The translations under genes were made by a program, and so were the position numbers. The notes beneath the pieces are model-generated. The model had not been told where the DNA came from. It ran no database searches and saw only the letters and a program-made list of their open reading frames with translations. 64,000 nt of DNA from UBA4971 sp029551185 (GTDB taxonomy: Bacteria > Bacillota > SHA-98 > UBA4971): contig DAOSZN010000010.1 of the NCBI GenBank assembly GCA_035593725.1, positions 11,174-75,173 of the forward strand, given 5' to 3'. Shown piece after piece: positions 1 through 7,529 of this stretch. The stretch's first letter is position 1; each line of letters opens with the position of its first letter.

Positions 1-62
1 TCCGGGGGGTACAATTCTTTTGCCGTCGGTAGGGGCCGAACGGAGAAAAGGAGGCGCGCTTT

Positions 63-368
63 GTGGAAGAGACTTTAAAGACGATAGTCAGGATAATCGT
101 GGAGACTGCAGATCCCGACAAAATCATCCTTTTCGGTTCGAGGAGCCGTAAAGGATGGCCTGAAGACAGCGACTACGACATCCTCGTGATAAAAGAAGGC
201 ATATATCACAGAAGAAGACTCACTCAAGAAATCTATCGAGCATTATCCGGGGTTCCCGTTGCTATAGATATAGTGTTGGAGACGCCGGAGAGACTGGCTC
301 GGTACAGCGATACGCCTGGACTTGTTTACGCCGAAGCATTGAAAGGTCGTGTCCTTTATGAAAGATAA
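63..368 (+). CDS. MNT-family minimal nucleotidyltransferase (antitoxin of a HEPN/MNT pair)
   Basis: A 101-residue stand-alone nucleotidyltransferase-fold protein. The active-site pattern is visible: Gly25-Ser26 followed by Asp37-Tyr-Asp39, with a further acidic stretch near residues 70-75 (AIDIVLE). Members of this family paired with HEPN proteins act as antitoxins, in studied cases by adding AMP to the partner. The GTG start at 63 is preceded by AAAAGGAGG at a good distance. The last 20 bases overlap the next gene in another frame, so the two are translationally coupled. The fold and the pairing are clear. The antitoxin role is inferred from the family. Confidence 0.85.
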   Translation: MEETLKTIVRIIVETADPDKIILFGSRSRKGWPEDSDYDILVIKEGIYHRRRLTQEIYRALSGVPVAIDIVLETPERLARYSDTPGLVYAEALKGRVLYER

Positions 369-750
369 TCCGTGGGAGATGTGGATTCGAAGGGCAAGAA
401 GCAATCTTGTCAGAGCGAAACAGGGGAGACAGTGCGATGACGTTTTGTATGAGGATCTCTGTTTTGATGCTCAACAAGCAGCTGAAAAGTGTCTGAAAGG
501 GCTTTTGATATATCTTGGTCGGAACGCGCCGAGGACCCATTCCATCGGACATCTGCTCAACCTCATCAGGGAAAGCGGCAAGGTCACTGTTCCGCCTGAG
601 GTCACAGAGGCGGTGATCCTTAATGAGTACGCTGTCACCACTCGTTATCCGGGGGATTGGGAACCGGTGACTCGCGAAGAGTATGAAGAAGCGGTAAGGA
701 TAGCTGATGAGATCTGGAACTGGGTCACAGGCATTACCGGCTACGCCTAA
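349..750 (+). CDS. HEPN domain protein (probable RNase toxin of the pair)
   Basis: A 133-residue helical HEPN protein. The family signature FDAQQAAEKCLKGLL is at about residues 43-57. An R-x5-H motif (Arg58 to His64, RNAPRTH) fits the catalytic R-x4-6-H motif of active HEPN ribonucleases. It starts inside the MNT gene at GTG 349; ATG 358 is an equally good alternative. With its partner it forms a two-gene toxin-antitoxin module. It could also belong to a non-toxic nucleotide-binding HEPN group, but the retained R/H pair argues for an active nuclease. Confidence 0.82.
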   Translation: MSFMKDNPWEMWIRRARSNLVRAKQGRQCDDVLYEDLCFDAQQAAEKCLKGLLIYLGRNAPRTHSIGHLLNLIRESGKVTVPPEVTEAVILNEYAVTTRYPGDWEPVTREEYEEAVRIADEIWNWVTGITGYA

Positions 751-847
751 GTCTTCCAGACTTGCTAAACTCGATTGTCCAAAGAAGGATTCCCAAAACC
801 AATATGGAATAAACTTAGAGGAAACATTTGGAGGATAAGTTCCGGCA

Positions 848-920
848 CTCTCGTATAGACCTGATCATGATGGGTTCAGGCGTTTCTACCAGGAGGCCGC
901 AACCAACCTGGCTACGAGGG
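848..920 (+). promoter_or_regulatory. Purine (guanine-class) riboswitch aptamer, variant
   Basis: A three-helix purine aptamer can be drawn by eye. P1 is CTCGTA (850-855) with TACGAG (913-918), extended by two outer pairs. P2 is CCTGATC (860-866) with GTTCAGG (874-880) around the 7-nt loop ATGATGG. J2/3 is GTTTCTAC (882-889), identical to the family core. P3 is CAGG..GG with CC..CCTG around the loop CCGCAA. Loop 2 ends in GG and loop 3 begins with CC, as the kissing interaction needs. The specificity base (position 74 of the B. subtilis xpt aptamer) is C912, pointing to guanine or a close relative. Unusual features are G at the positions equivalent to A24 and A73, an A/C mismatch at the U25-A45 position, and an internal loop in P3. 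Confidence 0.82.
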
Positions 921-1000
921 ACTAGGAGAGGTGTTATCATATCTCGGTGTTCGCCTCTCATTGCGCCCAAGTCCGTGGTTTGCGACCTCCTTGTATTTTT
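891..1000 (+). terminator. Riboswitch expression platform (alternative terminator)
   Basis: The 5' half of aptamer P3/L3 (891-904) is nearly complementary to 977-991 (GGTTTGCGACCTCCT), which is followed at once by a U-rich run (TGTATTTTTCTGTCTTT). A smaller hairpin (GAGAGG with CCTCTC, about 924-958) nests inside. Pairing 891-904 with 977-991 would destroy P3, so ligand binding should prevent termination, predicting an ON switch. This is inference from complementarity only. Confidence 0.5.
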
Positions 1001-1097
1001 CTGTCTTTGCATTTGTCATGTCTCACAGTCAGGTTAACAACGAAAATGGCAAAGTGTGAATTGAGTTTGGGGAGTCATACTGAAAGGAGTGGCAAGT

Positions 1098-2504
1098 ATG
1101 TCCAAGATTCTCATTCGCGGCGGTCAAGTTGTTACCATGAACGAGAAACAAGAAATCCTGGAACATGCTGATATCTTGATTGACGGACGCGTAATTGCCT
1201 CTGTAACGCCAATGAGTGAGGGGTCCGGAGGGTCAAAAGATATGTCGGGAGAAGGCTGTGAGAGCAGCACACGCCTTCATGATGTTGACATGATTATCAA
1301 TGCGCGGGATAAAGTCGTCATGCCGGGCTTTATTCAGTCCCATGTCCATCTTTGCCAGACCCTTTTTCGCGGCCAGGCAGATGATCTTGAGCTTATGGAT
1401 TGGTTGAAGCTTCGCATATGGCCACTGGAGGGTGCGCATGACGAGGACAGTATTTATTGGTCTGCAATGCTGGGAATCACTGAGCTGATTAAAGGTGGGA
1501 CTACCTCCATCATTGACATGGAGACCGTCCATCACACAGACAGAGCGTTTTCCGCTATTGACGATTCCGGAATTCGTGCCACATCAGGCAAGGTCATGAT
1601 GGACTACGGGGATGATGTGCCTCCTACACTCATGGAGTCCACAAAGGATTCATTGAATGAGAGCGAGGCGCTGATGAACAAATGGCACATGCATGACGGA
1701 GGCAGGATTAGATACGCTTTTGCGCCGAGGTTCGTCGTGTCCTGTACAGATCAGCTCCTTGTCCGTGTGCGAGATATGGCGAAGGCCTCCGGTGTACTTG
1801 TCCATACCCATGCTTCTGAGAACAAGGGAGAGATTGAAGTTGTTATGGCAGACAGGGGCATGAGGAACATCAAGTGCTTAAAGGAACTTGGGCTCTTAGG
1901 CCCCGGTGTTGTGCTGGCTCACTGCATTTGGCTGGATGATGAGGAGATGGAGCTTCTCAGGGATTCCGGGACAAAAGTAGTTCACTGTCCGTCCTCGAAC
2001 CTTAAGCTTGCTTCAGGTGTGGCAAAAATCCCGGAAATGCTGGATATAGGTATCCATGTGTCGTTGGGCGCTGACGGAGCGCCGTGTAACAATAACTTGG
2101 ATGTATTTCAGGAAATGAGACTTGCAGCTTTAATCCACAAACCCCGTCTGGGACCTACTGCAATGCCTGCCGGGACAGTCCTGGAAATGGCGACGAAAGG
2201 CGGGGCCAAGGCTATGGGAATTGAGGATGAGGTCGGCAGCATAGAGCCGGGGAAACGCGCGGATATCATCATTCTCGACTTGAATCAGGCGCATGCTGCG
2301 CCCACTCAAAATGTAGACCTCATATCCCGCATAGTATATGAGGCTTCTTCAGCTGATGTTGAGACTACGATTGTCGATGGCCGTGTGCTGATGCATCAGA
2401 GGAAACTTACTGCCATCAGTGAGCAAGAAGTGGTGCGTGAGGCTAACAAAGCCTTAGAAAGAGCGCTCAGACGTTCCGGGTGTGCTCCGTCTGGCGAGAG
2501 ATGA
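1098..2504 (+). CDS. Amidohydrolase, probable purine/nucleoside-type deaminase
   Basis: A 468-residue metal-dependent amidohydrolase of the TRZ/ATZ/guanine deaminase/SAH deaminase group. Visible metal and substrate motifs are PGFIQSHVHLCQTLFRG near residue 75, HTHASENKGE near 235, AHCIW near 270 and SLGADGAPCNNNLD near 315; the chain ends with the usual EPGKRADIIILD strand. The ATG at 1098 has AAAGGAG eight bases upstream and is preferred to the in-frame GTG at 1089. The guanine-class riboswitch in its leader suggests a purine base substrate such as guanine or 8-oxoguanine. By sequence alone it could equally be an adenosine or S-adenosylhomocysteine type deaminase. The ThiF-like gene follows 52 bases later. 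Confidence 0.8.
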   Translation: MSKILIRGGQVVTMNEKQEILEHADILIDGRVIASVTPMSEGSGGSKDMSGEGCESSTRLHDVDMIINARDKVVMPGFIQSHVHLCQTLFRGQADDLELMDWLKLRIWPLEGAHDEDSIYWSAMLGITELIKGGTTSIIDMETVHHTDRAFSAIDDSGIRATSGKVMMDYGDDVPPTLMESTKDSLNESEALMNKWHMHDGGRIRYAFAPRFVVSCTDQLLVRVRDMAKASGVLVHTHASENKGEIEVVMADRGMRNIKCLKELGLLGPGVVLAHCIWLDDEEMELLRDSGTKVVHCPSSNLKLASGVAKIPEMLDIGIHVSLGADGAPCNNNLDVFQEMRLAALIHKPRLGPTAMPAGTVLEMATKGGAKAMGIEDEVGSIEPGKRADIIILDLNQAHAAPTQNVDLISRIVYEASSADVETTIVDGRVLMHQRKLTAISEQEVVREANKALERALRRSGCAPSGER

Positions 2505-2556
2505 TGGAATGGGCAGGTTGACGGAATGATTTTGCTTGCTGCGGATGTGATGTATT

Positions 2557-3309
2557 GTGTTGACTTGTGAGGAAGAGGCACGCTATGCGAGGCAGATTGT
2601 GATTCATCAGATCGGCAAGGAAGGGCAGGAGAAATTGAAGTCGTCAAAGGTTCTTGTTGTCGGTGCAGGCGGGTTAGGATCTCCTTCCGCCATGTACTTG
2701 GCATGCGCAGGTGTGGGCACAATCGGCCTTGTAGATGATGACACAGTCAGTATTTCCAATTTGCAGCGACAGATCCTCCATGATTCAGACAGCCTTGGGA
2801 TGAAGAAGGTGGAATCAGCCAAGAGGACACTTGAACGTCTTAACCCCCATGTGTGTGTAGAGACCTATGATACGAGACTTTCGAGAGAATGCGTAAAAGA
2901 CATAATCGCCGGGTACGACCTGGTGGTGGATGCAGTGGATAACCTGAAAACAAGGTGCCTGGTGAACGATACTTGTCAAGAACTGAAAAAACCCTTGATA
3001 GAAGCCGGGGTAATGCACTTTGACGGGATGATTCTTACCATATTGCCTGGGAAAGGCCCATGCTTTAGGTGTGTCTTCCCGTCTCCTCCGCCGGAGGATG
3101 CAGCCGGGAAGGCCGGCGGGACCGGCATATTCGGAGCAATTCCCGGCATAGTCGGTTGTATGGAGGCTGTCGAGGCAGTGAAGGTTCTTCTTGACATAGG
3201 AAACCCCCTTGTCGGGAGACTGCTCTTATTCAGCGGTTTGGACATGACCTGGAATGAAATCAAGGTATCTCAGAATCCTGATTGCCCGGTTTGCGGTAAG
3301 GTGTCTTAG
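2557..3309 (+). CDS. ThiF/MoeB/HesA-family adenylyltransferase
   Basis: A 250-residue E1-like enzyme that adenylates the C-terminus of a ubiquitin-like sulfur carrier (ThiS or MoaD type). It has the nucleotide-binding loop VVGAGGLGSPSAMYLA near residue 33, the Asp/Arg motif VDDDTVSISNLQRQ near 58, and two CxxC pairs (CFRC near 169, CPVC near 245) that bind structural zinc. No rhodanese domain is present. The start is GTG 2557 or TTG 2560; the RBS is weak. It probably shares the amidohydrolase transcript. No sulfur carrier or thiamine/molybdopterin gene lies beside it, so its partner is unknown. Confidence 0.85.
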   Translation: MLTCEEEARYARQIVIHQIGKEGQEKLKSSKVLVVGAGGLGSPSAMYLACAGVGTIGLVDDDTVSISNLQRQILHDSDSLGMKKVESAKRTLERLNPHVCVETYDTRLSRECVKDIIAGYDLVVDAVDNLKTRCLVNDTCQELKKPLIEAGVMHFDGMILTILPGKGPCFRCVFPSPPPEDAAGKAGGTGIFGAIPGIVGCMEAVEAVKVLLDIGNPLVGRLLLFSGLDMTWNEIKVSQNPDCPVCGKVS

Positions 3310-3347
3310 CGAATATGCGGAAGGCGTTTCTTGGCCTTTCTTTATCT

Positions 3348-3395
3348 GTCCTATTCTCCACCACTTGAGCGCTGATCCGCAGTGGAGGATAGGAC
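3348..3395 (+). terminator. Strong inverted repeat in a 379-bp intergenic region
   Basis: The arms GTCCTATTCTCCAC (3348-3361) and GTGGAGGATAGGAC (3382-3395) form a 14-bp stem with one G.T pair. There is no T-run, so it may act as a weak terminator for the riboswitch operon or stabilise its 3' end. The rest of 3310-3688 holds AT-rich promoter-like sequence (TATAAT-like hexamers near 3554 and 3589) but no gene or clean -35/-10 pair. Confidence 0.55.
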
Positions 3396-3688
3396 GTCTC
3401 TGCTTTCAGTGGAGATCATTCCATCTTCATCCTTCATCATCAGCATGATCGTATGTGGGTGCTATTTGATGATGCATACAGGAAGACTTCTTAAGATTCA
3501 CGTCGTGAGCAAGAGCACATTGACATTGCCATAAGGGCGTGATAAAGTAGACATATAATCCAGATTATGGAATTCATTCATAATAATGTATAATATGTGT
3601 TTGCAGGTATGTGTTATCTAAGCATGAAAGGCAAAATTGAGAGGCCGGTGGGCGTCTTTGGCAACTGCTTTGTGGAGGGGGAAGCGAT

Positions 3689-4171
3689 ATGGATAAGCTG
3701 AAAGTCATTCTGGTCCATGATGGTTCAAGCGGAAGCGGGGCAAGTCCGGATCCGGATGCCCTCCCTGAAGGCATAGAGGTTGTGGGGAGTCTTAGGATAG
3801 AAGGATTTGGCGGAAGAGGAGGTCCTCGCGACGCGAGGCAACTAATCTCAGGTAAGGCCGGTCCGAATATCGGCGTAGAAGAAAGTCTTGCCGGGTCAGC
3901 CGAAAAAAGTCGAAAGCATGAGTCGTCCCGGCAAGCATTTCTACCGAATGCCCATGAAGAAATCGAGGATCGTCCGGTAAGCCTTACCAGGACAGAATTG
4001 GAAGTGCTGAGACTATTGGTCAAAGGCCAGCAGAATAAGGAAATCGCTGATGAAATGTTTATCAGTGTCAATACCGTCAAGAGCCATGTGTCCAGCATTC
4101 TCAGGAAGCTGCGCGTAAAGAATCGGGCCCAAGCTGTGAGATATGTGTACAAGTGCGGTTTGTGGCAATGA
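3689..4171 (+). CDS. LuxR-type HTH regulator without a recognisable receiver domain
   Basis: A 160-residue protein whose last 60 residues are a standard LuxR/FixJ four-helix DNA-binding domain (LTRTELEVLRLLVKGQQNKEIA, then FISVNTVKSHVSSILRKL). The first 95 residues begin like a receiver-domain strand (LKVILVHDG) but then turn into Gly/Ser/Pro/Glu-rich low-complexity sequence lacking phospho-acceptor motifs. The ATG at 3689 follows GGAGGGGGAAG. The gene lies just upstream of the peptide/radical SAM genes and is the likely local regulator. What signal, if any, the N-terminus senses cannot be seen. Confidence 0.75.
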   Translation: MDKLKVILVHDGSSGSGASPDPDALPEGIEVVGSLRIEGFGGRGGPRDARQLISGKAGPNIGVEESLAGSAEKSRKHESSRQAFLPNAHEEIEDRPVSLTRTELEVLRLLVKGQQNKEIADEMFISVNTVKSHVSSILRKLRVKNRAQAVRYVYKCGLWQ

Positions 4172-4351
4172 CGTGTGCTGCCCGACAGACTTCATAAATC
4201 GTTCCCTTGAGCCTAAAAAAGTCGTCCCTATGGGGAATGGCGGATCCTCTCAATACAAGCTAGACTGGAATTGCCAGAGACAACCTGAGCCGGCCCAGGC
4301 GCTATAGTACAAAGTTCGCCCGCTTGAAAGGCGGGGAAGGGGGTGCGCCAC

Positions 4352-4453
4352 ATGTACGGTAAGCTCGGCGGAAAGAAGATGAGATTTGACCTTGCAATCG
4401 ATGGGTTTTGCTTTACCTTTAGGCTGTGGGGTCATCGTATAACTATCGGCTAA
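4352..4453 (+). CDS. 33-residue peptide, candidate RiPP precursor
   Basis: A small ORF with a strong RBS (GGGGAAGGGGG, spacing about 9) and an ATG start. The N-terminal part is basic (MYGKLGGKKMRFDL). The C-terminal half is aromatic and rich in modifiable residues (DGFCFTFRLWGHRITIG), with one Cys (residue 20), one Trp (26) and one His (29). It lies 131 bases before a radical SAM/SPASM enzyme with a PqqD-like peptide-binding N-terminus, with a hairpin between, the usual arrangement of a RiPP precursor. I recognise no family. The coding claim rests on RBS and context only. It could instead be a leader peptide for the operon. Confidence 0.55.
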   Translation: MYGKLGGKKMRFDLAIDGFCFTFRLWGHRITIG

Positions 4454-4473
4454 GGCCGCAGGGTGGGGTAGGC

Positions 4474-4502
4474 GGCAGACTCAAATGGGTTGCGGGTCTG
4501 CC
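4474..4502 (+). terminator. Hairpin between peptide gene and radical SAM gene
   Basis: The arms GGCAGAC and GTCTGCC form a 7-bp stem, with no T-run after it. An intercistronic hairpin at this place often lets a short precursor mRNA accumulate above its modifying enzyme; whether it does so here is inferred. Confidence 0.45.
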
Positions 4503-4584
4503 GTCTGCTTACCTAAATCGCCGGGGAGATTTGCCCAGTGGAAACATAGTCGCGGTACGCGATGCGGAAATGGGGGGAGTGGCG

Positions 4585-5925
4585 TTGGATCGGCACGTGG
4601 TCACCATTGCAAAAGGGATAGAAGTTGTGGAACATGAAGGCCAACGGGTTCTCATAAACCCTGCTAACCGTGAGTGGATAAAACTTGCGGACTACGCATA
4701 TGAGCTTGTTTTGAATCCGGAAGGGAAACCCGTGCGACAGTTGGTTCTTGATGAGGCTTTGCAAACCGGGGCAGAACCCGAGACTATTAAGAGTCTCTTT
4801 CACTATTTGAAGGAATACGGGTTTCTGGCTGAAATCACTGATATGGTGACCCTTGCCCGTGCCTATCTCAATGTAACTGCGAGATGTAATCTAGCATGTC
4901 CTATGTGTTACTTTGCAAGTAATGACTCACCCGGGTATGACGAATTGTCTTGTGAAGCATTATTCCTGACCATTGATGCCTTATCCGAGGCCGGGGTCAG
5001 CAATCTTGCGATAAGCGGAGGCGAGCCGTTGCTCTTGCCGGATTTCCGCGACATATTGGATTATTCTACGAAGAAGTTCCCCATAATAACTATTCTCACA
5101 AATGGAACACTGATTACCCAGGAAGACGCAAGACATATATCAAAGGCCAATGCAAGGGTACAAGTAAGCATTGAATCCGCCAATCCACAGGTTCATGACG
5201 GTATTCGCGGGCCGGGCAGCTTCAATAGGGCAATTGAAGGCGTTAAGATGCTGCTCAGGGCAGGAGTACATAACGTCGAGATCGTTCAAACTCTTACAAG
5301 AGACAGTATTCGCGAATCCAGAGGAGTTATTGAATTAGCCGGAGCGCTGGGTGTAACCTATCATTTCAGTCTGTTCCTGCCCGTAGGCAGGGGCATATGC
5401 CACATGGGCGACATGGAGATCACCACAGATGAATTGTTGAGACACTTCTTCAGGGTGTGTGACGCATCTCTTGAACGAAGACGGGAAGGGGAATTTCAGG
5501 CGCCTGACTTAAGTGATCTGACGTCTCCTTTTGAACTCATTGTAAAGGAGCGATGCGGCGCAGGTAGTTCCATTATCAGCATAGAGCCTGACGGTAAGGT
5601 GTATCCTTGCCCTGTGCTGCATACCGAGGGTATGGCCTTAGGAAAACTGCCTGATGAGCCGGTATGGGAAATTGTGAGACGAGGCAGGCGCAAGATGCCT
5701 GATGTCACCCGACTTCCTGGGTGTTCAGACTGCGATGTAGCTTTCTTCTGCGGAGGAGGGTGTCGTGCAAGGGCGTTCGCTCATACCGGCGATGTGTTTT
5801 CGAAAGATCCGTATTGCCGGTTCTATCAGCGTGTCTTACCGGCTTTTCTTTGGGAGTGGCGGGAAGACAGAGCTTTTTCCGACAACATGGAAGCGATCTT
5901 GTCCTCTGTTGGGAAAGGAGAATAA
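4585..5925 (+). CDS. Radical SAM/SPASM peptide-modifying enzyme with PqqD-like N-terminal domain
   Basis: About 446 residues. Residues 1-85 read like a PqqD/RRE-type domain (KGIEVVEHEGQRVLINP, then DEALQ and FHYLKEYGFL), which in RiPP systems binds the precursor's leader. The radical SAM cluster CxxxCxxC is Cys101, 105 and 108 (CNLACPMC), followed by ISGGEPLLLPDF. The C-terminus carries a SPASM domain with a full set of cysteines: CGAG, PDGKVYPCPV, then CSDCDVAFFCGGGCR and YCRFY, predicting two extra iron-sulfur clusters. The frame stays open back to 4426, but TTG 4585 has GGGGGGAG at spacing 5 and begins just before the PqqD-like domain; ATG 4570 is the alternative. The CPBP gene starts 6 bases after the stop. 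Confidence 0.85.
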   Translation: MDRHVVTIAKGIEVVEHEGQRVLINPANREWIKLADYAYELVLNPEGKPVRQLVLDEALQTGAEPETIKSLFHYLKEYGFLAEITDMVTLARAYLNVTARCNLACPMCYFASNDSPGYDELSCEALFLTIDALSEAGVSNLAISGGEPLLLPDFRDILDYSTKKFPIITILTNGTLITQEDARHISKANARVQVSIESANPQVHDGIRGPGSFNRAIEGVKMLLRAGVHNVEIVQTLTRDSIRESRGVIELAGALGVTYHFSLFLPVGRGICHMGDMEITTDELLRHFFRVCDASLERRREGEFQAPDLSDLTSPFELIVKERCGAGSSIISIEPDGKVYPCPVLHTEGMALGKLPDEPVWEIVRRGRRKMPDVTRLPGCSDCDVAFFCGGGCRARAFAHTGDVFSKDPYCRFYQRVLPAFLWEWREDRAFSDNMEAILSSVGKGE

Positions 5926-5931
5926 ACAGCG

Positions 5932-6681
5932 GTGACTGCGCTGACTTATGTCCTTCTCGGGATCTCACTTGTGGTAAGGCTTTTTGTGTCTTCGGAAGCC
6001 TGCAAGCGAAATGACGCGACAGATGCTACAACTTCAGTGGTTTTTCTCTCATTGATCTCCGCCGGGATTATACACCGGGGAGATCCCCTGGACATATACG
6101 GCCTTAGCTTGTCATCGTTATTCAGGTGTTCTTGGACTGCCATATTTCTTCTATGGGCAACCGCATTTACCATAGGCAGAGTGGCAAATGCTTTGATTCT
6201 TCATCCCGGCACAGGTTTTGAAGAGATGTTGGCAAGAGGGCATGCAAGCCCGGGTGGGGTTTATCTTTCTTTGAAAGATTACCCGAACCTCTGCGGGCTG
6301 ATGTTAGGGGTACCTATGATATGGTCCCAGACCTTCATGGAGGAGTTCATATTCCGAGGGTTATTAGTCTCACTGGGCAAATGGTTCTATGGCTTGTTGG
6401 GGATATCAGAGCCTTTTGCCGGTTTTCTCAGTATTATAGGTTCTGCGATTATGTTTGGGCTCGTTCATTTTGTCCCTGCATTTTACCGTTTAAGGGGAAA
6501 GAGCATCCTGATCCCGCTATATGCGTTTATCATGCCGACTACACTTGGGATGATTTTTTCCTTGCTGAACCGGGTGTCATATTCCCTTTGGTCCGGGTGG
6601 ATTGTGCACTTCGGCCTGAACTATGCAGGGTTTATGTGGGACAGGATATCAGGAAAATGGGAGGCGTATGGCCCGGCGTAA
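5932..6681 (+). CDS. CPBP-family intramembrane protease (Abi/CAAX protease-like)
   Basis: A 249-residue polytopic membrane protein with the three conserved CPBP motifs: EExxxR (Glu137, Glu138, Arg142 in MEEFIFRG), FxxxH (MFGLVHF, near residue 180) and HxxxN (VHFGLN, near 230). The glutamates and histidines form the catalytic site of this family. GTG 5932 follows AAAGGAGAA, almost touching the radical SAM stop. In this setting it may remove the leader of the modified peptide or give self-protection; both roles are inferences from known bacteriocin loci. Confidence 0.85.
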   Translation: MTALTYVLLGISLVVRLFVSSEACKRNDATDATTSVVFLSLISAGIIHRGDPLDIYGLSLSSLFRCSWTAIFLLWATAFTIGRVANALILHPGTGFEEMLARGHASPGGVYLSLKDYPNLCGLMLGVPMIWSQTFMEEFIFRGLLVSLGKWFYGLLGISEPFAGFLSIIGSAIMFGLVHFVPAFYRLRGKSILIPLYAFIMPTTLGMIFSLLNRVSYSLWSGWIVHFGLNYAGFMWDRISGKWEAYGPA

Positions 6682-7529
6682 GGTATTTGGGGGGATGGGT
6701 TACGTCTTATGTAGAGTTTTCCGATGTAACAAAGGTATATAGGGATTTCCGGGGTAGGCCTGTGGCCACTGGAATAGAGGGGCTTTCCTTTTCTATCCGG
6801 GAGGGGGAGACATTGGCGCTCCTCGGGCCTAACGGGTCAGGCAAGACTACAGTCATCAAGCTTCTTGCAGGCCTTCTAATTCCCACTTCAGGAAGGATCA
6901 CAGTCGGTGGGGTCGATGTGATCCAAAATCCCAGGAAAGCATTGGAAAATGTGGGTGTAATGCTTGGTGACGCGCGTTCAATTTACTGGAGGCTCACTGC
7001 GCAAGATAATCTGGAGTACTTTGGTGCGCTAAGGGGAGTTTGCGGCAAGAAGTTACGGGAACGCATAGGGGCTTTGGCAAGGCTGTTGGATTTCGAAAGC
7101 GTTTTGACCAGGCGTGTGGGAGAGCTGTCCCGCGGTATGCGCCAGAGACTGCTTCTTGCCATAGCGCTGCTGCCTAATCCGCGCCTATTGATACTGGATG
7201 AACCTACATTCGGGCTTGATGTGCTATCCAGACATGAGATCCGACGACTCCTTCGTGAAATCGTATCAACAAAACACTGCGCCATTGTTATCGCTACGCA
7301 TCAGATGGAGGAAGCTGAGGAACTTGCCGGCCGCGTTTGTATCCTCAGGCGAGGCAAGGCAGTGGCTCTGGATACCGTGGAAGGTTTGACAAGGAAGATA
7401 AACGGGGCGAGAGACGGTCAGGTTGCATCATCGCTTTTGCTTGAGGAGGTATTCCTCGAGGTGACGAGGGAAGAAAGCAAAGGAAGGGCGGAAGTATTTC
7501 ATGACAGGGCCGGCTATCCTTTGGGCTGA
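6657..7529 (+). CDS. ABC transporter ATPase (ABC-2 type export)
   Basis: A 290-residue ATPase of the NatA/CcmA type. Walker A is GPNGSGKTT, the signature region LSRGMRQRLLLA replaces the usual LSGGQ, Walker B is LLILDEPTFGLD, and the H-loop is ATHQ. The exact start is uncertain: ATG 6657 lies inside the CPBP gene, giving a 25-base overlap, while TTG 6687 lies just after it; the domain starts at about residue 17 of the longer form. It overlaps the permease gene by 29 bases, so the two surely form one exporter, probably for the modified peptide. Confidence 0.9.
   Translation: MGGVWPGVRYLGGWVTSYVEFSDVTKVYRDFRGRPVATGIEGLSFSIREGETLALLGPNGSGKTTVIKLLAGLLIPTSGRITVGGVDVIQNPRKALENVGVMLGDARSIYWRLTAQDNLEYFGALRGVCGKKLRERIGALARLLDFESVLTRRVGELSRGMRQRLLLAIALLPNPRLLILDEPTFGLDVLSRHEIRRLLREIVSTKHCAIVIATHQMEEAEELAGRVCILRRGKAVALDTVEGLTRKINGARDGQVASSLLLEEVFLEVTREESKGRAEVFHDRAGYPLG

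Noticed and set aside
828..1171. Short ORFs across the leader of the amidohydrolase gene
   Set aside because: They run through the riboswitch and its terminator; the conserved RNA explains the region better.
3520..3594. Promoter for the LuxR-type gene (TTGACA near 3520, TATAAT near 3554 and 3589)
   Set aside because: Hexamers occur but no pair has 16-18 base spacing, so none was called.
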